Of a stretch of DNA of 64,000 bases, positions 34,201 to 46,720 are shown one piece after another; the stretch's first letter is position 1, and each line of letters starts with the position of its first letter. The stretch is from Gnetum montanum. Taxonomy: Eukaryota; Streptophyta; Gnetopsida; Gnetales; Gnetaceae. The position numbers and the translations under genes are program-made. Under the pieces are notes generated by a model. That model was not told the origin of the DNA. It made no database searches and saw only the letters and a list, made by a program, of their open reading frames with translations. The stretch is taken from assembly GCA_015680685.1 (NCBI GenBank), contig MNCI01036184.1, positions 348,407 to 412,406 of the forward strand. The letters run 5' to 3'.

Positions 34201-35034
34201 GTTTTGATCTTATATTTGTGATTATGTTTTTCTTTAACATGAGGCATTGCTGAAGGTTTTGTTAGTAAAATTAATTTCTCTAGAATTATCATTCCCCTAT
34301 AGAGGATTCTAAATTACTTTGAACTTTTTCTACTAATGATGAAATTTTTACTTCTTTTATCCATGTAGAATTTTCTATTCATTTTTAGAATGCATATTCG
34401 AAAGCTAGCAAGCAAAATTTTGTGACGCCCTTTTATAATGATGTTATTGCAAATAAGACAACTGATTTTTTTTCTTCCTAATAATGCATATGAGTTATTA
34501 GTTGTTGATCTTACATCATGTTATGTGTTTATTTAAATTTTAGATTAGTTGCCATCTAATTGAAGTTTTGTTACGCAATTATATGATGTGATACAAAAAT
34601 ATAATATTCAAGTCATTTATGTCAAGTACTATTCTCATTTTTTCCTACTTGTTAAGCTAAGTAATGCTTTAATGATATAATGTGCTTTAGATATAAGGTG
34701 ATTTATACATAAACATGTAATATAAATCATTTTCAAGTGGAAACTAGATTTTGATGTCTAGTATGTAGACTATTTCAAACTTCATGTTTTGTCAAGATAT
34801 TTAACCTTTTATTGACTTTTAAAATAGTTGAACAATACATTGTTTCAATCCAACTAAGCATATAAAATTTATTTTCATACTATTTGGTTCTCATAGACAT
34901 TTTTTTTGTCAAAATCATTTTTCTTAATTATAGAAAAAGAATTCGTATTTCATATTGTAATCTTCATAATTCATGTAACTTTTATCATATGTTTAATTGT
35001 TATTCTTTTTTACTCAAGAAAGGAAAATCATGTT

Positions 35035-35835
35035 TGATGAGTGGCGAGGTACCCCTACACTCCACCATACGAATACGAGCGTACACGCGCGATCCGGTCG
35101 AACTCCGCAGACTAAATGCCTTAACGCCACAAGAAACACTTGGGGTTAATCGTTCGTTGTCTTCCCAGGCTTGCTTGTATGTGTCACGGTGTATGGTTAA
35201 GCAAGTCNNNNNNNNNNNNNNNNNNNNNNNNNNNNNNNNNNNNNNNNNNNNNNNNNNNNNNNNNNNNNNNNNNNNNNNNNNNNNNNNNNNNNNNNNNNNN
35301 NNNNNNNNNNNNNNNNNNNNNNNNNNNNNNNNNNNNNNNNNNNNNNNNNNNNNNNNNNNNNNNNNNNNNNNNNNNNNNNNNNNNNNNNNNNNNNNNNNNN
35401 NNNNNNNNNNNNNNNNNNNNNNNNNNNNNNNNNNNNNNNNNNNNNNNNNNNNNNNNNNNNNNNNNNNNNNNNNNNNNNNNNNNNNNNNNNNNNNNNNNNN
35501 NNNNNNNNNNNNNNNNNNNNNNNNNNNNNNNNNNNNNNNNNNNNNNNNNNNNNNNNNNNNNNNNNNNNNNNNNNNNNNNNNNNNNNNNNNNNNNNNNNNN
35601 NNNNNNNNNNNNNNNNNNNNNNNNNNNNNNNNNNNNNNNNNNNNNNNNNNNNNNNNNNNNNNNNNNNNNNNNNNNNNNNNNNNNNNNNNNNNNNNNNNNN
35701 NNNNNNNNNNNNNNNNNNNNNNNNNNNNNNNNNNNNNNNNNNNNNNNNNNNNNNNNNNNNNNNNNNNNNNNNNNNNNNNNNCGCGATATCGCGTCGGCCG
35801 CGATATCGCGGCCTAGTGTAAATCGCGTCTCATCA
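35035..35835 (-). mobile_element. T6: solo LTR with ATGTT duplication, mostly masked by a gap
   Basis: Left end TGATGAGTGGCGAGGTACC, right end CGCGTCTCATCA, flanked by ATGTT at 35030-35034 and 35836-35840. The middle is 574 N (35208-35781). The visible U3 part (35782-35815) is of the CGCGATATCGCG class. It is read as a solo LTR because no internal sequence adjoins either side. Confidence 0.85.
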
Positions 35836-36589
35836 ATGTTGACTTTTAGGATAGAAAAAAATAATCAAAAGCTAAAGATACAAAAAATCAAGTTAACATC
35901 AAGGGTATGAATGATGAAATGGAAATAAAAAATGTTGTAATGATAGTAGCTTATATGAATTTTTTATCTCATACCACATGAAGGATCAATTAGTCCAAAT
36001 AAATAGCTCATAAGGTAAATGTGTACTTATTTGATAAAAATAATGTTAACTCAAAAATTAAAACTAATATTGATAAGCAAGTTATAACTCATAGTAAAGA
36101 TCCTCAACATAAGGTTAATATTAAGTGGTGAAGTAACCATGATAAAAATATATGTTGTAAAGATTAGGACCATCCTTCCTACTAACAATTACGTTGCCTC
36201 TCTTGATTTTTCAAAAGTTCAATTGTAGCAATGTAAACATGAGTAGATGTCCATAAAATTGAAAAGGTTTTTCTTTTGAGATTTTTTTTTGTTTTTTACT
36301 TAGTGTTAAGCATGTGAAGTACTTTGAATTTTTTGCTTATTATTAATATTTATTTGCAATCCAACATTCTCCTTCCCACCCCCTCCACTCCCCCTCCCTT
36401 GCACCCCACCTCCACCCCACTTGGCCTCCTCCCACAACCCCACCTTCCCCACCCACCAAACAAAAAAAAGCAAGTTTGATATTTCCTAAATGAAAATATT
36501 AAAAAATTAATCATAGATTATATATGGCAAGTTATGGTGGTGTGGTTTATTTCTCAGATATCACGATCATCATCATAACCTTCCCAAAA
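35836..36589. other. Older DNA with a C-rich pyrimidine tract
   Basis: AT-rich, no gene. About 36360-36465 is a strand-asymmetric C/T/A-rich tract (CCCACCCCCTCCACTCCCCC and similar) without G for long runs. It abuts the 3' end of the LINE remnant and may be low-complexity LINE 3' sequence. Confidence 0.45.
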
Positions 36590-37611
36590 AAAGTGTGTTG
36601 GCTACATGAGCTAGATCCTTATTTATATGTAGTTTTTTTACATCATGTTCAGTCATTTTTTACACTTCTTTTTCAATCTTTCTTTTAGTGACCTTCATTG
36701 AATAGTGATATAGCAACCTTTTTTATGGACTCATCATTTGACTTCTTTGCAAACTGTCTAACATAGAATTCTTATAATTTATTTGAAATAGAATTCATTC
36801 CAAGCCTTCCTATAACGTTTATAATGTGTAATTTATCTCTTATTGAAACAATTAACATTAATCTAAGCATTCACATTTCTTCTACACTAATTTTTTGTTT
36901 ATGCCTCTTTTGTACTACCCAATATTTAGTACCATACAAGATAAAAAACATAATTAATGTCCTATAAAATTTTCCCTTTATTTTTATTAGGATTATTTTA
37001 TTGCATAAAACATAACTAGCTTATCTCCATTTTGAACATCTTTCCTCGATCCTATTTCTTATACCTATATCAATTTCATCATATGATTGCAGCATTATTC
37101 ATTCTAGGTAAAAGAATTATTTGTTGTGAAGGAATTTTTAAACTTGAATTATCAAGGAATATTGGAACTTAAAATACTTTGACTATAAGTACCCCCAAGA
37201 CATATAGCTAATATGATATGTTACAAGAATTATAGAGAAATATAATCTTGTTTTGTCACTTCTATTTTACCACTATTTATGCTTTTATTAAAATTGCATT
37301 CTTTATATTTTGTCTTGCTTTTACTAATTTTTAAGCCTTTTTAATTCTAGAGTATATCTTTACTTTTCCTTTTTAGAATTAATAGTTTCTTAAAATGTAT
37401 TTATCGATACAATATCATTTGCAAATAATATATGCCAAGGAATTTCATCCTATGCTTCCTTTGTTGACTCATTCATAGTAAATAGCAAATAAGTATAGGC
37501 TAAATGCAAACCCTTGACATAGACCTAGTATGACAAATGATCATAGTAAAAATAAATAAATCTTATGTAATTCCACAAGATATTCTCCTTCAGTAACAAC
37601 CCCTTCATAGA
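36590..37611 (-). pseudogene. RTE-like LINE, C-terminal part of reverse transcriptase ORF
   Basis: Minus-strand translation shows the SPYLF-type block (LCQGFAFSLYLF, about 37525-37490), a degraded catalytic region, an ELKRLKN...KQDKI block resembling ESKGF-LS-SKTEYM (about 37340) and the late block GKFYRTLIMFFILYGTKYWV (about 36985-36925). These are typical of plant RTE-clade LINEs. Frames shift often and stops are many. Its upstream half continues at 58829-59090; T7 lies between. The left end probably lies near the ATGATGATC run at about 36560. Confidence 0.75.
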
Positions 37612-38446
37612 TGATGAGCGATGAGGTACCCCAATGCTCAACCATACAAATACGAGCATTTCACGCACGATCCGGTTGAATTCCAAGGACTAAGTGCCTA
37701 TGCAGCTTGTGAAACGATAACGAGTTGATTAATCGTTGTCTTCCCAAACTTACTTGTATGTCACAGTTGTATGGTTAATTAAGCTTGAGGTATATGATTT
37801 TTATGGTTTTTATGTGTTTTCTATCTTGCGCTAATAAGGAGGGGAGAGAGAAGTAACTAAGTAACTAATCTAATTTAACTATTCATTAACTAAGTTCTAA
37901 GTACTCCTAACACCAGTATCTGTTCCTACTTTCTGTACACATTTTGAACCAGTGCAATGCTACTAGGATTACCAAATGCTAATCGTTACTGGGTTACCAA
38001 GCGCTACACGCACACTTGAAGTAGTTGTACTGAGTGTAATTAACTAAGAGAGTTGTAGGGTGAGAGAAATCATTAATTAACTAAGAAATAATTAAATAAT
38101 AATTAACACTAATTAATCTATTCTATATGCTGCAAGGTTTATCATAAAGTTCATCTTTATTGTCGTACACAAAGTGTGCTCAGGTACACAAAGCTCAAAT
38201 AAAGATTCATTCACTCTATGACTCCTACTGCGAGCATGCAGAAATAATTCTAACTCTGGAGGGAGAAAATGAAAAGAGTTTGGCTAAGGGATTAATTCTT
38301 AACTATTGAAACCAAAGGCACCACTTCTTATTTATAGATAATGAGATAGGCCGCGATATCGGGTATCCGATATCGCATGGTTGATCCGATATCACGGACG
38401 CGATATCGTGGATGCAATATCGCGTACGTGATATCACAATTCATCA
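37612..38446 (-). repeat. 3' LTR of T7 (835 bp)
   Basis: Left end TGATGAGCGATGAGGTACC, right end ATTCATCA; the reverse complement of TACCCCCATGAATAAATG is the polypurine tract (38447-38464). The U3 array (38350-38440) has CCGATATCGG, GCGATATCG and GTGATATCAC cores. A TATA-like sequence (minus strand TATAAATAAG) lies near 38336. Confidence 0.9.
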
Positions 38447-38464
38447 TACCCCCATGAATAAATG

Positions 38465-40374
38465 TAAACTCATCCTTAAGTTCCTTACAAAATATTGGGA
38501 AGGTATGGGATTATTGACTGAATGACTATTGACGGTGGAACGAGGTGATTGACTCAACGTGCCCAGTGAATGGATCAACAATACAATACATGATAACATT
38601 AGTGTTTATGATCACAAAAGTGAACACTGTACATAAATGACATCTAGCCTTATTGACAGCTGAAAGAGAAGAAGGAAAAAGAGAGAAAAGAATGAGACGT
38701 GTTGTTGTCGATGCCAATATTACGCCTGTCATTGTTCATCCATAGCCACGCCACCAATCTTGCTCCTTTCGTGAATGTTCCAATTTTGGTCCAACCTGAG
38801 TGCATCCTCCAGGCCTAGTCCATTGTTGTATGATCATCATCTACACACACAAAACAATCACAAATGAGCAAGGGTAGATAAATCACAATGTAGTTGATAC
38901 CTTGCTTCGATGTGAAGTGCATTGGTTGAGTTGTGGTTATGGTAGATACTGGTTCTAGAATTTTAACACTAGTGACTACCTAAGGTGTAGAGGTTAGAAA
39001 AATTTGAAAAATTTTGTGCTTGGGCCCCCATGACAAAGAGCAAATCTCTGGTAGCGATAAGATGGGAAAAAGAGAAGGAATAAGAAAGATGGAGAAAAAG
39101 GAACAATGGCAATGCCAATAAAATGGATGTCATGGATGGGGATGAAGCAAAAAATGGTGATTGCAGGAAATGTTTAAGGGAAAGAAGTTAACCAGCGCAC
39201 CCAAAAAGGAATGCTAGTGGGTCCTCCCCAAAGCAGGTTTATGCCCTTGATGCCCTGACAGACCCACAAACCAAAGAGTCCGTAGGCTCTAGGAATGTCA
39301 TTGGGAAGCAAGAGTTAAAAACTTACCCACAAGAAATTACCAAGGAAGAACAATGCATCAACCAAGATACAGACTAATGATAAAATCGGTAATGAAGTGA
39401 GAAATGGAAAAGAAAGGTGGAGAGGAGAGGATGGAATGAAAACCCAAAAACAAGGTTGTGTAAAGTCCTTCGTGTGTTTCATGGTTAATGTGATTGAGTA
39501 GAACTCATTCCAAATCTGGACTCAAACTAATCCACATTCAATAACCTCACATCAACACATTTGACCAACCCATCCACTTAGAGCAACAACAATGCCTCTA
39601 CAAAAAGTCACCACCATTCCAAGGAGAGTGAGATGGAGAACCGGGAAGTGAGAAGGGGCCTTAGTCAGAGGGAACCTTCAAGCATGGGTAACATGTCTTC
39701 CTAGTGCCATAACCAGTGTATGTAGCCTAAGATCATTATTGTGTCTAAGGGGTGTGCTTTGAATTCTCACTATTTTTTTATGTGTTTTTTCGCGTGAGAA
39801 CCACACCATGCAAAGACTTATTATATATTATTTTTTTGAACTCAACTTTCGGTGATTTGATGAATGGTTAGAATGGCGGAAAACCCAAAGAAAAGCATCC
39901 AAGCACTTAAGAGAATAGCTAGTACAAATGCATAGAATCCCTTTGAGCCACACCCTTTTCATCCTTTGAGTCTTTTCTTAGTTTGAGAAATACCCAATGA
40001 CCAATTCGTTAACAGTTTTATTAAAGAAAGGGACTATACAGCTCCAAGCCAAGGGATACCATAGGATTTTATGGATGTATGAACGACATGGACTCATTGC
40101 CTATTAATCAAAAGAACCATACCTTAATATCGACATCATACTTCAAAGGTAAAATCCAAAAATTAGCAATTGATATGATATTATTCATACCACCATCATG
40201 AACACTTATTGGGTGACGAACAAAATAAAGTAATCACACAAAGAAATGGTAAAAATATAAACGATGGTGTAAAAAAAATAAGAAAGATTAAAGAAATGTG
40301 CAAAACAGAAAAAAAATATATAAAACAAAAATGTGTAAAACAAAAACTTAGAAAGAACTAAGGGCCTTCAATGG
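38465..40374 (-). other. T7 post-pol spacer with short ORF and mini-intron
   Basis: It aligns with the T3 spacer and lacks ORF2. The candidate mini-intron is 38900-38841 (60 nt, AAG|GTATCA to TGTGTAG), ending at ATG 38840. The short ORF following has QQWTRPGGCTQVGPKLEH then KEQDWWRGYG and extends to about 38650. A polypurine-like copy lies at 39021-39045. No TATA-plus-palindrome block is seen. Confidence 0.6.
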
Positions 40375-41500
40375 TTAGCTGAGGTGGCCATCTCCCCCAT
40401 GACTGAGTTGGAAGGAGGAGATCCGAAATAATGAGCAAGGTTACCCACTTACAGAGGTAGCATATGTCCTGGCTGACCTAAACTCATGGAAAGGTTTTGT
40501 TTGTTGCACATTAACTAATAGTCTCTTTTCTGGGCTCTTAACTTTATATATGGTCATGGCCCCTGAAGGAAAAGTTGCATAAATAATGTAAGGTCCTTCC
40601 CATAGTGTTTGAAATTTAGTTTGTTGTAACACATGTGTGGGGTTCCAGTAGAGGACCTTATCTCCTGGTTGGTACTTAACTCTCCTAATTTTTAGGTCAT
40701 GACGTTGTTTTTTAAATGCCTTGTGCAACTCATTAGATGATAGGGCAACTAGTTAGCTCTCATCTAGCAAGTTAAGAGTCATTAACCTTTATTTTTGTGC
40801 TAGATCGAGGTCAATGTTGAGGTCACATGCCATGGTTAGTGTACAAAGCTCAGTTTGGATAGGGAGCGTTGGAAGCTTTCCATACACTAACTCGTAGGGA
40901 GAGTACCCTATAGGGAGTTTCCATGTGGACCGGTATGCCCAAAGAGCAACATTCAGTTTAGTGCTCCAATTTCACCTATATTTGCTAATAGTTCTAGTCA
41001 GTATCTTAGTAATCTCCCTGTTGGTGACCTCAGCTTGACCGTTTGCTTGGGGGTGGTATGGTGTAGTCAATTTGTGCTCAACCCCTAAGCGTTACATTAG
41101 CTTTCAAAAAGTTGCACCTGTAAAGTGTGTACCATTATCAGAGATAAGTGCACGTGGCACACCAAACCTATTGACGACTTGTTGTTGAATGAATCATGCA
41201 ACTGTAGATGATGTGCAATCTTTAACAGCAGCTGCTTCATCCCATTTTGTTAAGTAGCCTACGGCAACTATGATGTAAGCTTTTCCATTGGACATTGGTG
41301 TAATGGGCCCCATGAAATCAATCCCCCAAATGTTGAAGGGTTCTAGCAGTTGAATCCATTGTTGCAGATCCTCCATTCTAGCAATCATTCCCCCATCACG
41401 TCGACAGCGCTCACAAGATTGGATGAATTGATGGGTGTCTCGAAACAAGGTAGGCCAATAATACCCTGTAAGCAGGATCTTAATAGTCATTCATCTCCCA
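40375..41500 (-). pseudogene. T7 integrase and pol C-terminus
   Basis: The minus strand has an intact zinc-binding second half (FIQSCERCRRDGGMIARMED, about 41435), the core IWGIDFMGPITPMSNGKAYI (about 41330) and the C-terminal part with KYQPGDKVLYWNPTHVLQQT (about 40680) and LWEGPYIIYATFPSGAM. It ends S-H-G-G-D-G before TAA at 40375-40377, the polypurine-like motif being inside those codons. This is one of the better preserved integrases here, with stops near 41190 and 40740. Confidence 0.8.
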
Positions 41501-41676
41501 GCATAGTGACCCTCACAAGGGCCCTCATGAGCATCTTGGAAAACCCTCAGTTGATCTCTATCAGGAACACACCATCGAACCAAGCCATCAGAACATACTT
41601 TGTAAAGTTGTCTGATGATTTCCATAAAGTACTTGGCTCTGTGAAGAAACTATTATTTCTTCTTAAGGTCCAACTC

Positions 41677-42183
41677 TTATGATGTTTGTTGGGTAAGGAG
41701 ATAGGTCAGAATGCTACTGTACCAACTTTTCTCTATGGATGATTGGTCATTCACTACACTGGCAAAGAGGAAGTCATCAGGGAAGTGATTGGAAATAGGA
41801 TACTCATCCTCTTTGCTATCCCAGTGCAATCGAGATAAATGATCGGCAACTACATTCTTGGTACCTTTACGATCGATCATCATTAGATCAAACTCTTGTA
41901 GGATTACCAACCATCGTATAATACGGGCGCTTACCATTGGCTTATTCATGAGGAACTAGATTGCACTATGATCTATATGTATGAATACTTTGTATCCCAA
42001 TACATAGTGCCTAAATTTTTCTAGTGCAAACACTATAGCCATTAATTCATTTTTCGTAGTAGTGTAGTTAAGTTGTGCACCAGCTATACTTCTACTTGCA
42101 AAATGGATGTGATAAGGGCATTTTTGGTCATATAACTGTGTAAGTACGGCTTCTAAGGCATAGTTGGACGCATCAGTCATGAC
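41677..42183 (-). pseudogene. T7 RNase H
   Basis: The minus strand starts MTDASNYALEAVLTQLYDQ (42180), continues QLNYTTTKNELMAIVFALEK, HIDHSAI-stop-FLMNKPMVSA, then GTKNVVADHLSRLHWDS. Homology breaks at about 42183, where T8 was inserted. It would degrade RNA of the RNA-DNA hybrid. Confidence 0.8.
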
Positions 42184-42199
42184 CTCATCAACGCTCGAA

Positions 42200-42518
42200 T
42201 AGTTGATTAATTAAGAGTCTTAGTTGATTAATTAATATTCTAGCCTTAGTTTCCAAGATAATTAGCCACCAAAAAGATAATTAAAAATCTATAAAAATCA
42301 TTAGCCTTAGTCTTACTTAACCATCGTAAACAGAATCTCACAAGTGAGATTAGGATGACAATGACCATTCTAACCTAAGGTTTCATTGGTTAGAGTCTAG
42401 TGTATGTTAAGTTCTTACAGTCTGCTGATTTCAACCGAGTCGCGCATGAACACTCGTGATTCGTATGGTTGGGCGTAGGGGTATTTAGCCGCTCATCATT
42501 GGCACCGTTGCTGGGGAC
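42200..42518 (+). repeat. Truncated 5' LTR and primer binding site of T8
   Basis: It matches the T8 3' LTR from about 54520 onward (ATTAATATTCTAGC, GATAATTAGCC blocks) and ends CCGCTCATCA at 42498. The primer site TTGGCACCGTTGCTGGGGAC (42499-42518) is the best-preserved Athila-type site in the window. U3, its array and TATA box are lost. Confidence 0.85.
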
Positions 42519-42643
42519 TATTAGTCTTACATGCATCATCTAACCTTAGTGAAATTATCATTCAAGTCATTGGAATGGACCTAGAATAGAAACATTTACG
42601 CATGCTAGGCGAATTTAAGTAAATAGTAAGGTACACTGATTAC

Positions 42644-44990
42644 ATGGAGCATCTAACGTCCAACATGTCTTCTCACAGGAGAGAGGTATCCGAACCACCA
42701 GTGCCACAAGAATGTCGGCTAGTATACAAACATCCTGATGAATATGTCCCTGATTTCACATTCATCCTACATCAGGATGAGCATCTGCGATGACGAGACA
42801 TGGAGGGTAGCATCGTGCTACCACCCGACCGATCAGCTCCTGCAATGCTATATCACAATCTGGGCAGATTGGGCATCCAGGATCGAGTGGCGGAGTATGT
42901 CATGGAGGACCATGACTACCGGGACTATCATCCCACAGAGGCTCAACGGGCACAAGACCAGTAGCAGGTGGAGAGATATGAACAGCAGAAGGGGAAACAA
43001 TTCAATAACCCCTTATTTTTGCAAGGGCTACAAGATGATGGGGATCCCATCTTTCATGATACCCATTTGACTGAACTTCCCCTAGGGTAGAAAATCCTCT
43101 AGTCAATCATACAAAACAAACCTCTAAGTGGCCATGATCCTCAAGGGGATGGAGGGTCACATAGCAAGATTGGGCAGGATGATCGAGGCTGTCGTCATGA
43201 TAGATGGGGAGATCAACACCGGAGCGGTGCCAATGCCTCTCCTTCTTCTCCGTCCTCTCCCTCTCCTGCACCTTCATCCAGCTCAAGCTCTGACCATAAC
43301 AGGGGAAGGTTGGAGCATAAGGATGGTGGTATACAGGTTTGGAAGGGGCAACATGAGGAAGCGTGTGACCAATCACACCGCGCTCACCGGCATGAAAGGA
43401 GGGGTAGTCGAAATCATCACAGACATCATGGTCCCTAGCAGGACTATGATTTAGACAAGCTGTTGTTGGCTACTCGGAGCATGCTCTAGATCGTAGAGGC
43501 AGTTCAAATTCCTAGTAGGCACATAAAGGATAGCCGGATCAAGTGCGTTGATATGAACAACATCCCAATATTTGAAGGGGGATACAACTGTGATCCGCAT
43601 ACCCACCTGCAGGCGTTTCATGATGTTTGCACCCTCCAAACATTGACAATGATTGGCAACGACTGAAGCTGTTCCCTAGCACACACATCAAAGAAGCTGA
43701 AAGTTGGTACCGGTCCTTTGAGCTAGAATCAATCAGAAGATGGAGTACGATGCTTGAAATTTTCAATAACAAATATCAAATGTACTTTAAAGTGGCAAAT
43801 CTAAGATGATAGATCCAAGGTTGGAAACAACGGAATCATGAACCCTTGGATGCCACCATGAGGAGGTACTACTCATTGTTGCATCAATGCCCTAGTCATG
43901 GTTACTCTCAGCAGGCACAGCTTCACCACATCATTGATGGGCTCCATTTTGAAACGCAAAAGACCCTTGGTGTGTACGCCAAGGGATGACTATCAAAGCT
44001 AAGGGCCCATCAGTTGCAACGCCTCATTGAACAGGTGGCCAAGGAGGAAGGAGAACTTAGGAAAAAGGAGAGTGTAGAAGAATTCAACCGAGACCCTTCC
44101 CTTAGAAAAAGGGAGGTTCGATTTTGTGATGATAAGGATGAATCACCACTAGAAGCAACGGTGAATCGGAAGACTTTGCTGTTACAAAATTTTGCATCTG
44201 AAATATCGGCAAAGGTGGATAAGATGTGGGACTCTTTGGACGAGAAATTCCAAAGTGTACTGAAAATTATAGAAGAGTCCAGAGAACAAGGTAATGACCA
44301 TGATCTGCATAGGAAGAAGGGAGCTGAATGTGCCCAACATAAGGGTAAGGAAAAAGTTGCTGTAGCAGAGCAGGTTGCAAACTCTAACACTAAGGAGGAT
44401 GATGAATGTGGCATATGCTAATATGAACATCCTAAGGGATGTTGTCTTGTGGTGTCACATCTTCAAGAGTCTAGGGTATATGCCTTGAACCCTCGTTTGG
44501 TGCAACGGCAAACACCCCGAAGGTTGCCTTATCCACAAAACAACTCCAGGCATTTCCACCAATAGCAGTAAGGATATTATCCAAGTGAAACACCCCCACA
44601 ATCGTATGAATATTTTCAATAGTGGCAGCAACCACAAACATGGGGGTTTCCACCTCCAAGGCAACAGTACCCTTATAAATAGCCAGATCCTTATGGGTAT
44701 TATGTTCACCAACCGATCTTTCCAAGAGACTCTTCGAATCATGCAGCCTTTCCTAGTTATTACCACCCCCCTGAATATTTTCGACATCCATCTCCATCAC
44801 CCAGTGGGGAAAACCCACATCTCTTCTACCCCTCATCACCTTCTCCTGCCACTCCTCCACAACATCCCACTCAGTTGCTACCTGCTCCATCAATGCAGGG
44901 AGAAATATCGTCGCAGCCACAGCAACGAAATGCTATAAGGGCTGTTAACTTACAACCGGCCCCTTGGCCGAGTAGACTAGAACTCAAGCC
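42644..44990 (+). pseudogene. gag: T8 gag
   Basis: It starts at ATG 42644 (MEHLTSNMSSHRREVSEPPV); the ATG at 42665 in the same frame is an alternative. The N-terminal block (YKHPDEYVPDFTFILHQDEH) is followed by a TGA at 42792. Then come a basic serine-rich region, the gag core (PSTHIKEAESWYRSFELESI near 43700), a coiled stretch (KVDKMWDSLDEKFQSVLKII, 44214) and the knuckle CGIC-stop-YEHPKGCC (near 44410). A P/Q/Y-rich region leads toward the protease. Several frameshifts occur, including near 43090 and 44560. Confidence 0.8.
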
Positions 44991-45079
44991 ACGAAAACAT
45001 CATTTCTTCCAACCCAGTAATCTGAACACACCCTCACCTACGCCTGTGGCCAGTGCCTCTGAACCTACCAACGCCTCCA

Positions 45080-46140
45080 CCATCATACCGCCCGAGCAGC
45101 CCTCTGGCCTACCACACTCCAACGTCCAGACGATCATGCTCACGCATGCTATGACCGACTGGATCAAAGCAAGTCATCTTCCCCAGAAATTAACAGATTC
45201 GAGAAGCCCCCTTATCTATCTTCAAGTGGTAGGGAACGAGCCATGCAAAGCTCTTCTGGACTCGGGGTCAAGGGTCAATTTGATCTCTCATGATATGTAC
45301 AAGAACTAAAACTTGCCCTCGCTAAAGAAGAGCAACATTTAGCTTAAGTTAGCAAACCAGTCCATCATTGTTCCCTTGGGTTTGGTGGAGGACATCGTGA
45401 CCACTATTTGTGGACGGTCCTATCCTGCTGACTTCCTGGTCATTCGTGTAAAGAACTACAAGGGGAACTTTCCAATCATCATGAGAAGATCCTGGTTAAG
45501 CACAGTGGATGCACGACTAGGACTTCGAGATCTATCCCTGGAAATTTCAAAGGAAAATACTTTCGGGAAGATCGAGAAGAAGCGCATTCCATGCATCGCG
45601 TACAGTGACTTAGGGTGCAACTATGTGCAGCAATTATGGTCTGCTAAGCGGATATCTATTCAAGCATGCAGTCGGTGTACCCAGGAATCACTTGTTCAAC
45701 AGTGCCTGTACGCAGCGGCCACTAACCAAGAGGGCACCTAGTGGTTGACAGTTGATCCTACTAGCAGCACATTTTGCATGGAACCGTCTAAGGGGCTAGT
45801 GCAAGCCTACGTTGACAGCATGGACAAAATGGATGAGGTTCATCAACAGGTCTCCATTGTTGATGACCAAGATGACTCGGGGACGTTACAAATCCCTGAG
45901 ATCTACAAACACAAGCCCCTGGAAATAAAGTATTTACCAGCTCACTTGGAATATGCATTCTTGCAAAATGGTAAGCTGGTAATTATCAATGTTGCACTTA
46001 CTCCTGAACAGAAAAAGAGATTGCTGGAAATGGTAAACAAATGGGTTGTTGCATTCGCATGGTCATATCCTGAGTTGACTGGAGTTGATCCCAGGGTCTG
46101 CCAGCACCGAATCTTTCTTGGCCCTTCCATGAAGCCATGA
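45080..46140 (+). pseudogene. T8 protease and linker to reverse transcriptase
   Basis: MLTHAMTDWIKASHLPQKL precedes the active-site block CKALLDSGSRVNLISHDMYK (about 45243-45303). FPIIMRRSWLSTVDA follows, then FGKIEKKRIPCIAYSD. The linker with PLEIKYLPAHLEYAFLQNGK and ELTGVDPRVCQHRIFL (45745-46140) is the usual lead-in to Athila-type reverse transcriptase. Stops at about 45306 and 45739; otherwise long open stretches remain. Confidence 0.82.
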
Positions 46141-46720
46141 CGACAACTATAAAGATGGTTAAATCCCAAACTGAAGCAGATCGTAAAAGATGAAATTGAA
46201 CAATTGCTAAAGGTGGGATTCATCTATTCTATCGTTGATAGTGAATGGGTTAGCCCACTCGTTATTGTTCCCAAGAAAGATGGAAAGTGGAGGATCTGTA
46301 TTGATTTCTGGTTGCTCAATATGGCGACCTTTAAGGACCACTTCCCACTACCATTTGTGGACCAGGTGTTGGACACCATCGCAGGACACCATTACTATAG
46401 CTTTCTGGATGGTTATAGTGGTTATAACCAAATCCAAATAGCACCAGAGGACCAGGCCAAAACAATGTTCACAAGTCCATGGGGGACTTTCGCATATAAG
46501 AAGATGCCCTTTGGCCTTTGTAATGTGCCTGCGATGTTTCAATGCCTTGTCCTAAGCATCTTCCAGCAACAAATCAGTAATGGTGTAGAAGTCTTCATGG
46601 ATGAATTCTCTACCTATGGGGCCACGTTCGAGCAAGCCTTGGATCATCTGAAGTAGGTTCTAAAAAGGTGTGTAGACACCAATCTATGGCTCAATTGGCA
46701 AAAGAGCCATTTTGATGGTC
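46141..46720 (+). pseudogene. T8 reverse transcriptase
   Basis: The blocks are in order: VGFIYSIVDSEWVSPLVIVP, KWRICIDFWLLN, FLDGYSGYNQIQIAPEDQAK, MPFGLCNVPAMFQ and the catalytic box FMDE (near 46597), where FMDD is expected. Loss of an active-site aspartate would inactivate it. A stop at 46654 and a one-base shift near 46705 follow. It is still the longest open reverse transcriptase stretch in the window (150 codons). Confidence 0.85.

Larger units (their letters stand above)
33290..35034. other. Older AT-rich DNA right of T2
   Basis: No gene is recognisable. It contains two SINE-like remnants and long AT-rich stretches. It continues the sequence that stops at 9145 and is itself interrupted by T6 at 35035. 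Confidence 0.5.

Noticed and set aside
34884-35910. ORFs spanning the 35.2-35.8 kb gap
   Set aside because: Most of each is undetermined sequence; the rest is solo LTR T6 and AT-rich flank.
36360-36465. C-rich tract as a telomeric or satellite repeat
   Set aside because: No fixed unit; CCCTAAA is absent. It is low-complexity pyrimidine sequence.
37612-42183. T7 left half and right half as two separate elements
   Set aside because: Gene order is complementary, LTR pieces align closely, orientation is the same and the LINE continues on each side; one element split by T8 explains all of this.
43107-43454. Overlapping ORFs on both strands near 43.1-43.5 kb as genes
   Set aside because: They are out-of-frame readings of the basic, serine-rich N-terminal part of T8 gag.
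44010-44414. 134-codon minus-strand ORF opposite T8 gag
   Set aside because: It is the antisense of the open gag coiled-stretch; codon pattern and homology favour the plus strand.
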